DNA of 64,000 bases from Myxococcales bacterium (GTDB lineage: Bacteria; Myxococcota_A; Polyangia; Polyangiales; Polyangiaceae): contig JAEUKE010000186.1 in assembly GCA_016794345.1 (NCBI GenBank), forward strand, positions 1 to 64,000, in the 5' to 3' direction. The notes under the pieces are model-generated. The model did not search any database and was not told the DNA's origin. It was given only the letters and a program-made list of their open reading frames with translations. Position 1 is the stretch's first letter. Each line of letters begins with the position of its first letter. Below, in pieces: positions 1-9,111 of the stretch. Made by a program: the position numbers and the translations under genes.

Positions 1-368
1 CCGCCCGCGCCGCCGCCGCCGCCTTCGCTCTCCCCGCCCGCGCCGCCGCCGCCGACCGTCGCGGCCGTGCCGTACATACCGGTGGCCGAGATCGCGGTCT
101 GGCTCGTCGAGACCCTCGTCGTCGATGCGGCCGACGTGCCCGAGGCCGACTGGGTCGACGACTGCGAGCCCGCGCCCCCCTGCCCCCCAGCGCCGCTGGT
201 GTCGCTGCTGCATCCGGCGAGCGTCAGCCCGAGGACGAGCGCGGCGGTCGTCCTCGCGCTCTCCCCCAGCGTCACTCGCTCACCACACACCGGGCACAGG
301 GTCGCGTCGGCGCGCGCGTGGCAGCCGCATGCAGGGCAAGCTCGCAGGCGAATGCGGAACGATCGCAT
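1..368 (-). CDS. Partial lipoprotein with N-terminal zinc ribbon and Gly/Ser-rich linker
   Basis: The frame opens at an ATG at 368 and runs off the left edge, so the C-terminus is missing. About 122 residues are visible. Four cysteines at residues 11, 14, 25 and 28 (CPACG and CPVCG) form a zinc ribbon. A hydrophobic stretch follows (residues 41-51) and ends in a lipobox-like TLAGC with its Cys at residue 53. After that the chain is Ser/Thr/Gly-rich and becomes a GGGGAGG-type linker. This order is odd, because a zinc ribbon ahead of the signal/anchor would stay cytoplasmic. It is therefore either a membrane-anchored protein with a cytosolic ribbon or a lipoprotein with an unusually long n-region. 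It points away from the gene at 462. No clear ribosome site is seen before the ATG. The function is unknown. Confidence 0.55.
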   Translation of the reverse strand, partial: MRSFRIRLRACPACGCHARADATLCPVCGERVTLGESARTTAALVLGLTLAGCSSDTSGAGGQGGAGSQSSTQSASGTSAASTTRVSTSQTAISATGMYGTAATVGGGGAGGESEGGGGGAG

Positions 369-461
369 CGACAGACGATACCACGTGGCGAGGGGACCTC
401 ACGCGCCCCGACCAAAGAACACTCTGCCAAGGCCGCGCGCCCGGTGTAGAGTCCGCGCGAT

Positions 462-2801
462 TTGAGCTCCCGCCTGCGCGTCGTCTCCCTTTTGTTCCTC
501 GTCTCCGGCGCCACCGGGCTCTTGTACGAGGTCGCGTTCTGCAAGGTCCTCTCCACGATCTTCGGGGCGACGGCCTACGCGGTGAGCACGGTGCTCAGCG
601 CCTTCATGGCCGGCCTGGCGCTCGGTGCCTTCTTCGGCGGTCGGCTGGCGGACAGAATCAAGCGGCCGCTCGCCGCCTACGGCGCGGCCGAGGTCCTGGT
701 CGGGGCCCTGGCCGCCGGAACGCCCTGGGTGTTCGGCGCGCTCACCAGCACTTACGTGAGCATCGCGCGAAGCGGGACCAGCCTGGCCACGTTGACGGCG
801 CTCAGGGCCTCGCTCACGTTCGCGATCATCCTCGTGCCGACGGCGTGTATGGGCGCGACGCTGCCGCTCCTGTCGCGCATCTTCGCGGGTGACGCGGAGG
901 GGCAACGCCGACTGCCGATGCTCTACGCGACCAACACCCTGGGCGGCGCGCTCGGCTCGTTGCTCGGCGCCTACGTCGTGTTGCCCACCCTCGGCATCAC
1001 CGGGACCATGCACGCGGCCGCCATCGCCAACGTGCTCATCGGCGTCACCGCCATCGTGCTCGGCCTGCGCGGCCCGGCGATCGAGCTTTCCTCCCCCCGG
1101 GCACGCGAGGCAACCTCCACGCGGGAGGGGCTGCCCTTCTCGTTCCTCGGCTTCGCGTTTGCCTCGGGCTTCCTTGTCTTCGCGGCGGAGGTCGTGCAGA
1201 CGCACCTGCTCGCCGTCCTCATCGGCAACTCGGCTTACGCCTTCGGGCTGATGCTCGCGGTGTTCCTCGTCTGTCTGGGGCTCGGCGCCGCGCGCGCCCC
1301 GGCGCTCGGCGCTCGCCACGGCGCCGGCGCGCTCGCGCGAGGGCTCGCGCTCGCCGCGCTGGGCCTCGCCCTCACCACGCCGGGCTGGGATCAGCTCCCC
1401 CACCTCTTCACCATCGCCGGGAAGGTCTTCGACTCCTGGGGAGCACGTGAGCTCACGCGCGGCGCCGCCGCCGTCCTCATCCTCGCGGTGCCCACGTTCT
1501 TCATGGGCACGACCTTCCCCCTCTTGCTCGCGCGCGTGGCCGCGCGACAGTCGGTCGCGCGCGATACGGCCCGACTCACGATCGCGAACACGGTCGGGAC
1601 CATCTTCGGCTCGATCGTGACGGGCTACGGTCTCTTGCCCCTGCTCGGCTCGCAGCGAACCCTCGTGGCCATCGCGGTCGTGTTCGCGGTCCTCGCCGCG
1701 CTGGCCGTGCTCACCGCGGCCGAGCGCGGCAAGACGATGCGCGCCACCGCCGGCATCGCCTCGGCAGGGGCCATCGTCGCCGTGCTGGCCCCCACGTGGA
1801 ACCTCGCCCGGCTGACGAACGGGGCCAACGTCTACTTTACCCACGGCCCGCCGCCGGACGACATCCCCTTCGTCCGGGAGGACGTACACGGCGGCATCAC
1901 GACGGTGGCGCGGCGGGGCGACCTGCTGACGATGTACACGAACGGGAAGTTCCAGGGGGACGACGGCAAGGAGATGGCCGCGCAGCGACACTTCGCCCAC
2001 TTCCCCTCGCTCTTCCTCAAGAACGAGAGACGCGCGCTCGTCATCGGGCTCGGCACCGGGACCACGCTCGGGACGGTGTGCGCCTACCCGTTCGAGGAGA
2101 TCGAGGTGGCCGAGATCTCACCGGCCATCGTCGAGGCGGCCGATCAGCTCTTCGCAGGTCCCAGCCGCGGAGGTCTCCATGACAAACGCGTCAGACTCCA
2201 CCTGGATGACGGCCGCAACGTCTTGCTCTTCTCGGACGGCGGCTACGACCTCATCACCATCGAGCTCTCGAGCGTCTGGTTCGCCGGCTCCTCGAACCTC
2301 TACTCGAAGGAGTTCTACGAGCTGACCAAGAGCCGCCTCGCGAAGGACGGGGTGCTCCAGCAATGGGTGCAGCTGCACCACATCGGCGCGCGCGAGGTCG
2401 CCGTCATCGTGCGCACCCTCCGGAGCGTGTTCGCTCACGTGGCGCTCTTCGAAGGCGGCGCGCAGGGCATTCTGGTGGCAAGCGACACGCCGCTCGTCGC
2501 CAGTCGCGCCCGCCTCGCCGCGCTCGACCAGCGAGCGGACATCCGCGACACGCTCGGCGAGGAGCGCCTCGGCGACCTCATCGGCGAGATCATCGCTTCG
2601 GGCCCCGAGCTCGATCGTTTCTGCGACGACACCGCGAAGGAGCACGGCCCGCCGCTGGTCTCGACCGACGACAACCTGTTCCTCGAGTACGCCACCCCGA
2701 AGGGCAACGTCCTCAACTACGACAAGTCGCTCGCCGACATGCTCGCGCTGCTCGGCCGCTACCGGACCGCCGAGCCAGCCGCCCGCCACCTGGGCGATTG
2801 A
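462..2801 (+). CDS. Fused MFS-type membrane protein / spermidine synthase-like methyltransferase-fold protein
   Basis: The protein has 779 residues. Residues 1-430 hold repeated hydrophobic segments of MFS type, and residues 450-700 a spermidine synthase-like Rossmann domain with a nucleotide-binding loop VIGLGTGTTLG and DDGRN. Such fusions are common in bacteria and their substrates are largely unknown. In true spermidine synthases the motif after the YDLI strand carries a catalytic Asp (usually D-x-x-D-P). Here it reads ELSSVWFAG, so aminopropyl transfer to putrescine is doubtful. Polyamine synthesis is therefore not claimed. The start is a TTG at 462; an in-frame stop at 447-449 rules out a longer protein, and the next Met lies inside the membrane region. 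It converges on the lipoprotein ending at 2986. Confidence 0.85.
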   Translation: MSSRLRVVSLLFLVSGATGLLYEVAFCKVLSTIFGATAYAVSTVLSAFMAGLALGAFFGGRLADRIKRPLAAYGAAEVLVGALAAGTPWVFGALTSTYVSIARSGTSLATLTALRASLTFAIILVPTACMGATLPLLSRIFAGDAEGQRRLPMLYATNTLGGALGSLLGAYVVLPTLGITGTMHAAAIANVLIGVTAIVLGLRGPAIELSSPRAREATSTREGLPFSFLGFAFASGFLVFAAEVVQTHLLAVLIGNSAYAFGLMLAVFLVCLGLGAARAPALGARHGAGALARGLALAALGLALTTPGWDQLPHLFTIAGKVFDSWGARELTRGAAAVLILAVPTFFMGTTFPLLLARVAARQSVARDTARLTIANTVGTIFGSIVTGYGLLPLLGSQRTLVAIAVVFAVLAALAVLTAAERGKTMRATAGIASAGAIVAVLAPTWNLARLTNGANVYFTHGPPPDDIPFVREDVHGGITTVARRGDLLTMYTNGKFQGDDGKEMAAQRHFAHFPSLFLKNERRALVIGLGTGTTLGTVCAYPFEEIEVAEISPAIVEAADQLFAGPSRGGLHDKRVRLHLDDGRNVLLFSDGGYDLITIELSSVWFAGSSNLYSKEFYELTKSRLAKDGVLQQWVQLHHIGAREVAVIVRTLRSVFAHVALFEGGAQGILVASDTPLVASRARLAALDQRADIRDTLGEERLGDLIGEIIASGPELDRFCDDTAKEHGPPLVSTDDNLFLEYATPKGNVLNYDKSLADMLALLGRYRTAEPAARHLGD

Positions 2802-2832
2802 GCTCGGCGACAGCAAACAGTCCACCGAATCT

Positions 2833-2852
2833 CCGAGAGTTGGGTCTCTCGG
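2833..2852. terminator. Small hairpin after the MFS/spermidine synthase gene
   Basis: CCGAGAG (2833-2839) and CTCTCGG (2846-2852) form a perfect 7-bp stem with a 6-base loop, about 30 bases after the stop at 2801. There is no T-run, so it would be a weak or Rho-assisted terminator at best. Confidence 0.35.
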
Positions 2853-2854
2853 CT

Positions 2855-2986
2855 GGTGGCTGAGTGATTTTCGCCGAGAGCGAGCGAGGTCGGGGGCGAG
2901 TCGCGCGGAGCGTACGAGCGTACGAGCGTACGCGAGCACGCTCGACCCCGAGATCGCGAAGCTATCGGCGAAAAGCGCCAGCCACC
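2855..2986. repeat. Long-range inverted repeat between convergent genes
   Basis: Arms at 2855-2877 and 2965-2986 share GGTGGCTG and TTTTCGCCGA in inverted orientation, separated by about 90 bases. The loop is itself repetitive: the octamer GCGTACGA is repeated in tandem around 2910-2935, and further GAGGTCGGGG/CCCCGA complementarity is present. The right arm touches the stop codon of the lipoprotein at 2986. It may be a bidirectional terminator or a repetitive extragenic element. Confidence 0.45.
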
Positions 2987-3759
2987 TAGTTGCAGGTGCC
3001 GGGCTGACACGACGCCACGCCGGCCGAGACCTGGCACGTGTTGCCGGCGCCGCAGTCCGCGTCCTTCCGGCAGCCGCCGGCGTCGTAGGTGCAGTAGAGG
3101 CCGCGGACCGCTCCCGGGCAACACGTCTCGTCGACCGGGACACACCGGCCGCCGGGCTGCGCGGTGCACTCGCTGTCCGTCGCGCAGGAGATCCGGATGC
3201 ACTTGCGCACCTGGCTGCCGAACGTGCCCTCGGGGATGCAGAAGCCGGGACCTTGGTCGCCGTTGCTGCAGTCAGCGTTGTTGTCGCACTCGTGTCCGTC
3301 GTTCTGACAGATGTTGTGCGGCGGCTCCTGCTGTCCGCAGCTCGGGTAGAGCGGCGTCGTGATGCAGAGCTCGTTGTCGCCGCAGTCGTTCACGTCCTCG
3401 ACGTTCTCGCAGCACTCGTCGAGCACTGGCTCTGCGCCCCCCGTACCGCCACCGCCGCCCGCACCGGTCATTCCGCCCTGACCGAGCCCGCACTGCGTGT
3501 TCGGTTGGGCGGGGAATTGACAGGTCCGGAAGCCTCCGGGCGTGAGCGCCACACACGTGCCGCCGCCCATGCACTCCATCGAGGTCTGACAGTCGCCCCC
3601 GTTCGTCGACCCGGTCCCGGTGCTCGTGGTGTTCCCCACGCTCACCGGGCCCGACGGGCCGCTGCCCGGGCCGGTGCCGCCCGAGCCGCTTTCGTCTCCG
3701 CATGCAGCGAGGACACCGATCACACCGAGGGGCAGGAGAACCAAAGCAAGGCGAGCCAT
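2986..3759 (-). CDS. Cysteine-rich secreted lipoprotein
   Basis: The protein has 257 residues. It starts MARLALVLLPLG and has a lipobox ending LAAC, so it is predicted to be an outer-membrane or periplasmic lipoprotein. A Gly/Ser/Thr linker follows. The rest is dominated by cysteines in patterns such as DCQTSMECMGGGTC, ECDNNADCSNGDQG and DADCGAGNTC. These are the disulfide-rich repeats seen in many myxobacterial surface lipoproteins of unknown role. The ATG at 3759 is preferred to longer in-frame starts because GGAGGT lies eight bases upstream and the signal peptide starts there. It follows the VIT/VWA gene on the same strand with a 59-base gap. No catalytic motif was found. Confidence 0.75.
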   Translation of the reverse strand: MARLALVLLPLGVIGVLAACGDESGSGGTGPGSGPSGPVSVGNTTSTGTGSTNGGDCQTSMECMGGGTCVALTPGGFRTCQFPAQPNTQCGLGQGGMTGAGGGGGTGGAEPVLDECCENVEDVNDCGDNELCITTPLYPSCGQQEPPHNICQNDGHECDNNADCSNGDQGPGFCIPEGTFGSQVRKCIRISCATDSECTAQPGGRCVPVDETCCPGAVRGLYCTYDAGGCRKDADCGAGNTCQVSAGVASCQPGTCN

Positions 3760-3818
3760 CCAGAACCTCCGTTTTCGACCTTCAAGCTTGTCCGACGGGT
3801 GGTCGTCAAGGCAAGCGT

Positions 3819-6800
3819 TCAATCGCCTAGGGGGAGGGTCAGCACGCTCGTGCGGGTGGACGTAACCACGTCCGTGGGGCTCAAGGTGACCATGCGTGAG
3901 CGACCGGCCGCGGTCACCGTCAGGCGAGCCGTCGAAGCGGCGCTCCGACCCACGACGACGGTTCGGACGGGACCGCTCGAGACCGAGGGCCACGCGTCCC
4001 CGCGCTCGCTCGGCAAGAGCGGCGAGACGACGCGCCCGGCCCCGTCGATGGTGACGGCGTCGGGGCAACGAGCGCCGGCATCACACTCGACAGTCGCCGC
4101 GACCCCACCCGCGGCCACGCGCGGGGCGTACGCGGGGACGCTGCCGAGCTCGACTGCGGAGCGGAGCGCCTTCGCCCCGACGTCGCTCGCGTGCGACGAC
4201 TGGAGCTCCGAGGCGACGAGGTCGAGCTCGCCGAGGACGCGCGCGCGGCACCGGAGCGCCTCCAGGCGGCCTTCCTTGTCGCTCGGGTCCAGGCCGTTGA
4301 GCGAACGCCAGTGTGCGCAGGCGCGCCGCTCGTCGCCCGCGGCCTCGAAGCCGCGGGCGATTCGCCGGTGGACACGTGTCGACCGAGGCGCGAGCTCCGC
4401 GAGGCCGTCGAGCGCGGCTAGCGCGGCCTCGCGCTCGCCCTTCGCGAGCAGGGCCTGGGCCTGAAGGTCGAGCGCGAGCTCCGAGTCGGGGTCCACCTCC
4501 GCGAACCGCGCCGCGCGCGACGCGGCCTCGTCGAAGCGCCCGCCCAGGAGGAGGCGCCGGATCAGCTGCGCGTGCGCGCTGCGCCTGGTCTCGTCGTCGG
4601 CGAGCACCCTGCGGAGCTTCTCGAGCTCGGGCTCGCCGGCGGTGCTCCAGCTCGCGTCCGCGACGACGTGGCTCACGCTCCGGGGGAGGCTCACCGTGAT
4701 GCCGGACACGGGGCCACCCCAGGAGGTGCTCCGCATCACGACGGGCGCGGGGGAGGCGTCCCCCGGCGTGAAGTTGATCGGGAAACGGACCGTGACGACC
4801 CCGCCCTCCGGAGCGGGGAAGGTGAGCCCTCGCACGCCGGCGACGACGCAGGACTTCACCTCGGGGTCGGAGATCGTGCTCCCCCCGTCGGCCGAGGTGA
4901 CGACAGTACCGTCAGATCCGATCGTGAAGGCGATCGTGACCCTGCCCTCGAGCGCCGGGTCCTTGCGCAGGCCCTTCTCGTAACAGAGGCGGAACCGGCC
5001 GAAGCTCTGGCGAACGATGCGCTTGATGACCTCGGGCGGCAGCCTGCCGCTGACCGACGTGCCGCCCATCCGAACGAGCGGCGGGCTCGTCTTGTGTGAC
5101 CCCGACAGGTGCCCGCTTCCGCTCCCGAACCCGACGCCTGTGCCGGTTCCGTCGCCGCGGCCGATCGTGCCGATCTGCCCCAGCCCGATGGTGCCTTCGC
5201 CGCGGCCGCCGCCGCCCTCTCCGATGCCGGACAGCGCCAGACCGCCGGCGCCGAACGCTTCGGCGAGGTCGTCCGAGCCCCAGAGGTTGCCCTTCGCGCT
5301 GCCTTTCAGCGAGTCATCGAGGGCGGCCCACGGGGTGGTGGGCGCGCGGTCGGCGCTGCTCGGGCCCGCGGGCGGGCTCGGCCGGGGCAGCTCGGGCGCG
5401 CCGACATTCGAGGCCGAGGGCGTCTCGACGGGCGCCTTCTCGCTCCCTCTGGTGCGCTCGATGCCGAAGGCGCGAAACATCGCGTCGTTCTCGAGCACGA
5501 GCAGCGACGTCTTGCGGGACATCACGAAGTGGCGCCGAGAAAGATTGACAATTTCGTCATTGTTGTCGCCTCGCGCGAGGGTGAGCGCGTCGATGCGAGC
5601 CCGGGCGAACGCTCGTGCCGTGGCCCCGCTCGTCGCGGGCCGCGCCGTCACCGTCAGCCGCGTCTCGAAGGGCGACGAGCCGAGCTGGCCCCGCACACGC
5701 AGCACCTCCCCGGTCGACACCGACCCCGTGCCGGCGAGCCTGAGCTCGTCTCCGAGGCGCAGGGCACGGGGCGCTGCGGCCGCGACCGTGAAGCCGTTCG
5801 GCGCCTCGATCTGGACGTTCCGGATGACGGGCTGGGCCAGGGCGAGCACCACCTGCTCGACGTCGCGACCGCGCGCCGTCCCCGGGTCGAGCCGTTCGTA
5901 CGTCCCGCTCAATCCGTCGGCGACGGCACGCAGGACGAGCTCGTCGACGTTTCGCCCGATGCCGACGAAGCGTACGTCCGCGGCGGCGACCGATCGGCGC
6001 GCGCGCTCCACGATCGCGCTGGGCTCGAGCTCGCCCGAGGAGGCGACCCCGTCGCCCACCACGACGAGCTGCGCGCCGTCCGTCGGCGGCAAGCGCGACG
6101 CGCCCGCCGCGATGGCGCCCGCGAGATCACTCGACCCGTGAGGGGTGAGCCTCAGGAGCCAGGCGCCGAGCGCCTCCTCCATCTCGGGGGAGACCGACGC
6201 GAGCCCGTCCTCCGGATACGCGCTGCACGCGCTGTCGCAGGCGAGGACCGCGAAGCGCTCGCCGGGCTCCATCGCGGCGACGGTGGAGCGCGCGAGCGCG
6301 ACCTCGGCTGCGAGCGTGGCGGACGACTGGCTCCGGCTCGCGTCGAGGACGATCACGCGGCTCGAGCCGCGGGAGGTGGGTGGCTCGGTGGTGCCGGGCG
6401 GAAGCGCCACGGCGGCGCGCAGCGCGGTGGTCCCCGAGCTCGCGTCGACCGCCGCGACGGCGTCCTCCCTCCTGGGGCGCTGCCACGTGACGACGAAGTC
6501 TCGGTCGGGCGTGACGCGGTCTCCGGCGAAGGAGACGGTCGTGCCGCCGCGCTCGTTGGCGATCGCGGCGGTGTGGCTGGGCGTCGCGACGTCGAGCACG
6601 TCGTCGCCGTCGAGGTGCACCGTGATCACAAGCTGCCCCAGGCTCGTCGCCCGATCCTCCCCGGCCGAGAGCGGGTAGACGTAGCGCGCCGCGCCGGCGA
6701 GCTCGGCGATCGGCTCCTCGTAGCTCAGGAGCACACGCCGAGAGCCTCGGGCGGGGAGCGGAAAGACGCGGAGCGACAGCTCGCTCCCTTGTGACCACTC

Positions 6801-7778
6801 GAGCAGCGCCGGGTCGCGCGGGCGCACGGTGTCGTCGACGATGCCCTGGAAGATCGAGGCGGCGCGCTTGCGCTCGACCATCTCGCCCTCGACGAGGTCG
6901 TCGCCGACCCAGAGGGCGAGGCGCGACACGCTCGCCGCCGGGGGCACGGCGAACACGAAGCGGCCCTCCAGCACGCGGTCGGTCTCGTTGTCGAAGACCT
7001 CCTCCACGGTCGTGGTCGCGACCCCTTCGCGGATGTCGACGCGGACCTCGTGCCTCGCGAGCTTCACGCCGCCGACGACCTCGGAGCGACCGGGCACGCG
7101 CGCCGTCATCCGGCCGAGACCGCGGACCGCGGATGACGTGCTCGCTGCGATGGCCGTGCTCGCAGCGGACGCCACGTCGGGCAGCGCCGCAGCAGGGGCG
7201 AAGGCCGCGCGGATCTCCGCTGCCGAGACGGAGGCGCTCTGGCCTCGCCCGAGGCGGCGTTCCCCGGTGGGCCCGGCGACGACCGCCACGCCTCGATGAA
7301 CGGTGATGGTGGCCTCTTCTCCGTCGGAGGCGACGACCACCTTCGCGGCTCGCCCCGCTTCGACGCGGACGACGTGATCGCAGACGGCGACGGTGCGGGG
7401 GGCGTCCTCTGGATCGGCCTCGATGACGAGCGCCCCGCGGGCGAGCTTCAGATCTCCCGCGGTGATCCCGGACACCTTCGTCGACGGCGAAAGCACGAGG
7501 CCGCCCGAGGCGTCGAGATCGAGACGGGCCGTCGATCCCGCGTCCGTCACGAGCGATTCCCCGCGGACCGAGTCGCCGACCGCGAGATCACGGCACGTGG
7601 CGTCGGCGTCGCAAGCGAGGAGGTGGGGCGCTGCGCCGGCGCGGAGCGACAGGACCTCCGTGACGCGGCCGCCGGGCTCGGGGGCAGCCGGCGTCGGGTC
7701 CGTCGCGCAGGAGAGGGCGAGCAGACAAAGCGGGACCAGCCGCGGTCCGGACCGGACCGGTCGAGCAGAAGGCGCCAA
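3819..7778 (-). CDS. VIT/VWA-domain lipoprotein with FecR-like, AgmX/PglI-type and TPR regions
   Basis: The protein has 1319 residues. It starts at a TTG (7778) with GGAGG about seven bases upstream. The lipobox LALSC places the lipidated Cys at residue 24. In order it shows a FecR-like beta region (about 40-185), a VIT domain (about 230-360, with the typical VEEVFDNET and ASIFQGI segments) and a VWA domain (about 470-640) with an intact metal-site motif DASRS. A Gly-rich linker follows, then an AgmX/PglI C-terminal domain (about 910-1020, containing RLCYEKGLRKDPALEGRV), then helical TPR-like repeats to the end. VIT-VWA proteins are surface or secreted adhesion-type scaffolds. The AgmX-type domain is frequent in myxobacteria and linked in some to gliding and envelope machines. 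The specific function is unknown. Confidence 0.8.
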   Translation of the reverse strand: MAPSARPVRSGPRLVPLCLLALSCATDPTPAAPEPGGRVTEVLSLRAGAAPHLLACDADATCRDLAVGDSVRGESLVTDAGSTARLDLDASGGLVLSPSTKVSGITAGDLKLARGALVIEADPEDAPRTVAVCDHVVRVEAGRAAKVVVASDGEEATITVHRGVAVVAGPTGERRLGRGQSASVSAAEIRAAFAPAAALPDVASAASTAIAASTSSAVRGLGRMTARVPGRSEVVGGVKLARHEVRVDIREGVATTTVEEVFDNETDRVLEGRFVFAVPPAASVSRLALWVGDDLVEGEMVERKRAASIFQGIVDDTVRPRDPALLEWSQGSELSLRVFPLPARGSRRVLLSYEEPIAELAGAARYVYPLSAGEDRATSLGQLVITVHLDGDDVLDVATPSHTAAIANERGGTTVSFAGDRVTPDRDFVVTWQRPRREDAVAAVDASSGTTALRAAVALPPGTTEPPTSRGSSRVIVLDASRSQSSATLAAEVALARSTVAAMEPGERFAVLACDSACSAYPEDGLASVSPEMEEALGAWLLRLTPHGSSDLAGAIAAGASRLPPTDGAQLVVVGDGVASSGELEPSAIVERARRSVAAADVRFVGIGRNVDELVLRAVADGLSGTYERLDPGTARGRDVEQVVLALAQPVIRNVQIEAPNGFTVAAAAPRALRLGDELRLAGTGSVSTGEVLRVRGQLGSSPFETRLTVTARPATSGATARAFARARIDALTLARGDNNDEIVNLSRRHFVMSRKTSLLVLENDAMFRAFGIERTRGSEKAPVETPSASNVGAPELPRPSPPAGPSSADRAPTTPWAALDDSLKGSAKGNLWGSDDLAEAFGAGGLALSGIGEGGGGRGEGTIGLGQIGTIGRGDGTGTGVGFGSGSGHLSGSHKTSPPLVRMGGTSVSGRLPPEVIKRIVRQSFGRFRLCYEKGLRKDPALEGRVTIAFTIGSDGTVVTSADGGSTISDPEVKSCVVAGVRGLTFPAPEGGVVTVRFPINFTPGDASPAPVVMRSTSWGGPVSGITVSLPRSVSHVVADASWSTAGEPELEKLRRVLADDETRRSAHAQLIRRLLLGGRFDEAASRAARFAEVDPDSELALDLQAQALLAKGEREAALAALDGLAELAPRSTRVHRRIARGFEAAGDERRACAHWRSLNGLDPSDKEGRLEALRCRARVLGELDLVASELQSSHASDVGAKALRSAVELGSVPAYAPRVAAGGVAATVECDAGARCPDAVTIDGAGRVVSPLLPSERGDAWPSVSSGPVRTVVVGRSAASTARLTVTAAGRSRMVTLSPTDVVTSTRTSVLTLPLGD

Positions 7779-7891
7779 AGAAAACCTCCGCTCGCCTACG
7801 ACACAGGGAGCTCGTCAAAGTTCCCGGCCCCCCCGAGCCCCCACTTCACCGGCCCGCCTTCCGCCGTGGACCGGCCTCCTGCCGGACCTGC

Positions 7892-8707
7892 TCAGTCCTC
7901 TTCGTCTTTCTCCTTGTCCTTCGACTTCTTCTTCTTCGCGTCGTCGGAGGGGGCTTCCTTCGACGGGGCGGAGGACTTCTCGACGAGGGGAATGACGTTC
8001 TCCTGCCGCGGCTTCGGCTTGTAACGCTCCTCCTTGATGATGTTGCCCTCCTTCTTGAAGTCGACCTTGGCGATCTCCACCTTCGGCGGGTTGCGCAGGC
8101 GCTCACGCTCTTCTGCTGACAGAACCGTCAGCACCATTCCGCCGTTGAGCGCGCCCGGCGGCCCGAAGGGGCGACCGTTCACCTCCATGACGTGGAACTC
8201 CGTCCGCCGGTTCTCGGCTCGCCCGTCGGCCAGCTCGTTCGGGGCGATGGGCTTGCCTTCCCCGTAGCCGGCCGCCACCAGGCGGAGGTGATCGACGCCG
8301 CGGTCGACCAGCCAATCACACACGGCGAGGGAGCGACGCGCCGAAAGCTCCTGGTTGTGGTCGTCGGAGGCGCGAGAGTCGGTGTGCCCCTCGACGCGCA
8401 GCCGCGTGACGTCCGGGCGCTCCTGGAGGAACGTGAGCAGCTGCTGCAGCACCTTCTCGCTCTCGGGGCGGATGACGGCCTTGTTCGTCTCGAAGACGAT
8501 CTTGCCTTCGATGTAGACCTTGCTGTCGCCCGACCGGGGATCCCAGCGCGCGTTCGCGTCGAACCAGCCGGGCATGGGGGTGCGCACCTCGGGCGGGGGC
8601 ACCGGGTTCGGGGGGAGCCTCGTGTCCGCGCAGCCGGCGCCCGCGGTCAGGGTCACGGCGAGCGTCGCAGCCAAGGGAGCACCGGCGCCAGGTCTCTTCG
8701 CGTCCAT
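7892..8707 (-). CDS. OmpA/MotB-domain lipoprotein
   Basis: The protein has 271 residues. A short signal with AGAGC gives a lipoprotein at residue 25. Residues 70-175 are an OmpA C-terminal (peptidoglycan-binding) domain with the signature sequence RVEGHTDSRASDDHNQELSARR followed, after a short gap, by AAGYGEGKPIAPN and GRAENRRTEF. The first run is given as two joined parts: RVEGHTDSRA and SDDHNQELSARR. After it comes a long tail rich in Lys, Glu and Asp (KKKKSKDKEKDEED), probably disordered. The likely role is non-covalent anchoring of the outer membrane to the cell wall. It lies 113 bases upstream of the VIT/VWA gene on the same strand and may be co-transcribed. Confidence 0.85.
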   Translation of the reverse strand: MDAKRPGAGAPLAATLAVTLTAGAGCADTRLPPNPVPPPEVRTPMPGWFDANARWDPRSGDSKVYIEGKIVFETNKAVIRPESEKVLQQLLTFLQERPDVTRLRVEGHTDSRASDDHNQELSARRSLAVCDWLVDRGVDHLRLVAAGYGEGKPIAPNELADGRAENRRTEFHVMEVNGRPFGPPGALNGGMVLTVLSAEERERLRNPPKVEIAKVDFKKEGNIIKEERYKPKPRQENVIPLVEKSSAPSKEAPSDDAKKKKSKDKEKDEED

Positions 8708-8793
8708 TTGAGACCCGATCGTGACCGAATCCGGGGTGCGGCCGCAAGTAAGAGGCCTTGCGGTCGCCCCGGCCCCCGCGCGACCATGGCGAG

Positions 8794-9051
8794 ATGTTGA
8801 CGGTTTTCGAGGTTCATCTCGTCCCGGGATCCGACGCTTCGGCCCTCCTGTCGCCGGAGATCCTGAAGGAAACGAAGGCTCAAGTGATGACCGTCGCCGA
8901 GGCGAAGGCCGTCGGGTTCGGCGGCCTGCCGGACCTGGGCCCCAACGTGCGGCTCATCGCCATCCACGCCCGCGACGCCCAGTGGATCCAGCGGGCGCTG
9001 GAGCGCAGCGAGATGGTCAGCGGCTTCAACATCCACCAGGTCGACGCCTGA
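8794..9051 (+). CDS. Small conserved-looking hypothetical protein
   Basis: The protein has 85 residues from the ATG at 8794 (MLTVFEVHLVPGS). An in-frame start 36 bases earlier would add a Pro/Arg-rich leader that looks non-coding, so the ATG at 8794 is preferred. The chain is compact with alternating strand and helix character, ending in GFNIHQVDA, and has no signal peptide or membrane segment. It precedes larE by 60 bases on the same strand and diverges from the OmpA-type gene. No family was recognised. A small alpha/beta (ferredoxin-like) domain is possible. Confidence 0.6.
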   Translation: MLTVFEVHLVPGSDASALLSPEILKETKAQVMTVAEAKAVGFGGLPDLGPNVRLIAIHARDAQWIQRALERSEMVSGFNIHQVDA

Positions 9052-9111
9052 CACCGGTTCAGGCCTGCCGCTGCGGAAGCCGGCGGACGGGAATCGTGCT
9101 AGCCGAACCTG

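Noticed and set aside
67..465. A plus-strand frame at the left edge
   Set aside because: It is opposite the zinc-ribbon lipoprotein and has Pro/Ala/Arg-rich composition with no domain.
399..2000. A 533-codon open frame on the minus strand
   Set aside because: Antisense to the MFS/spermidine synthase gene, with low-complexity Arg/Glu/Asp composition and no motif.
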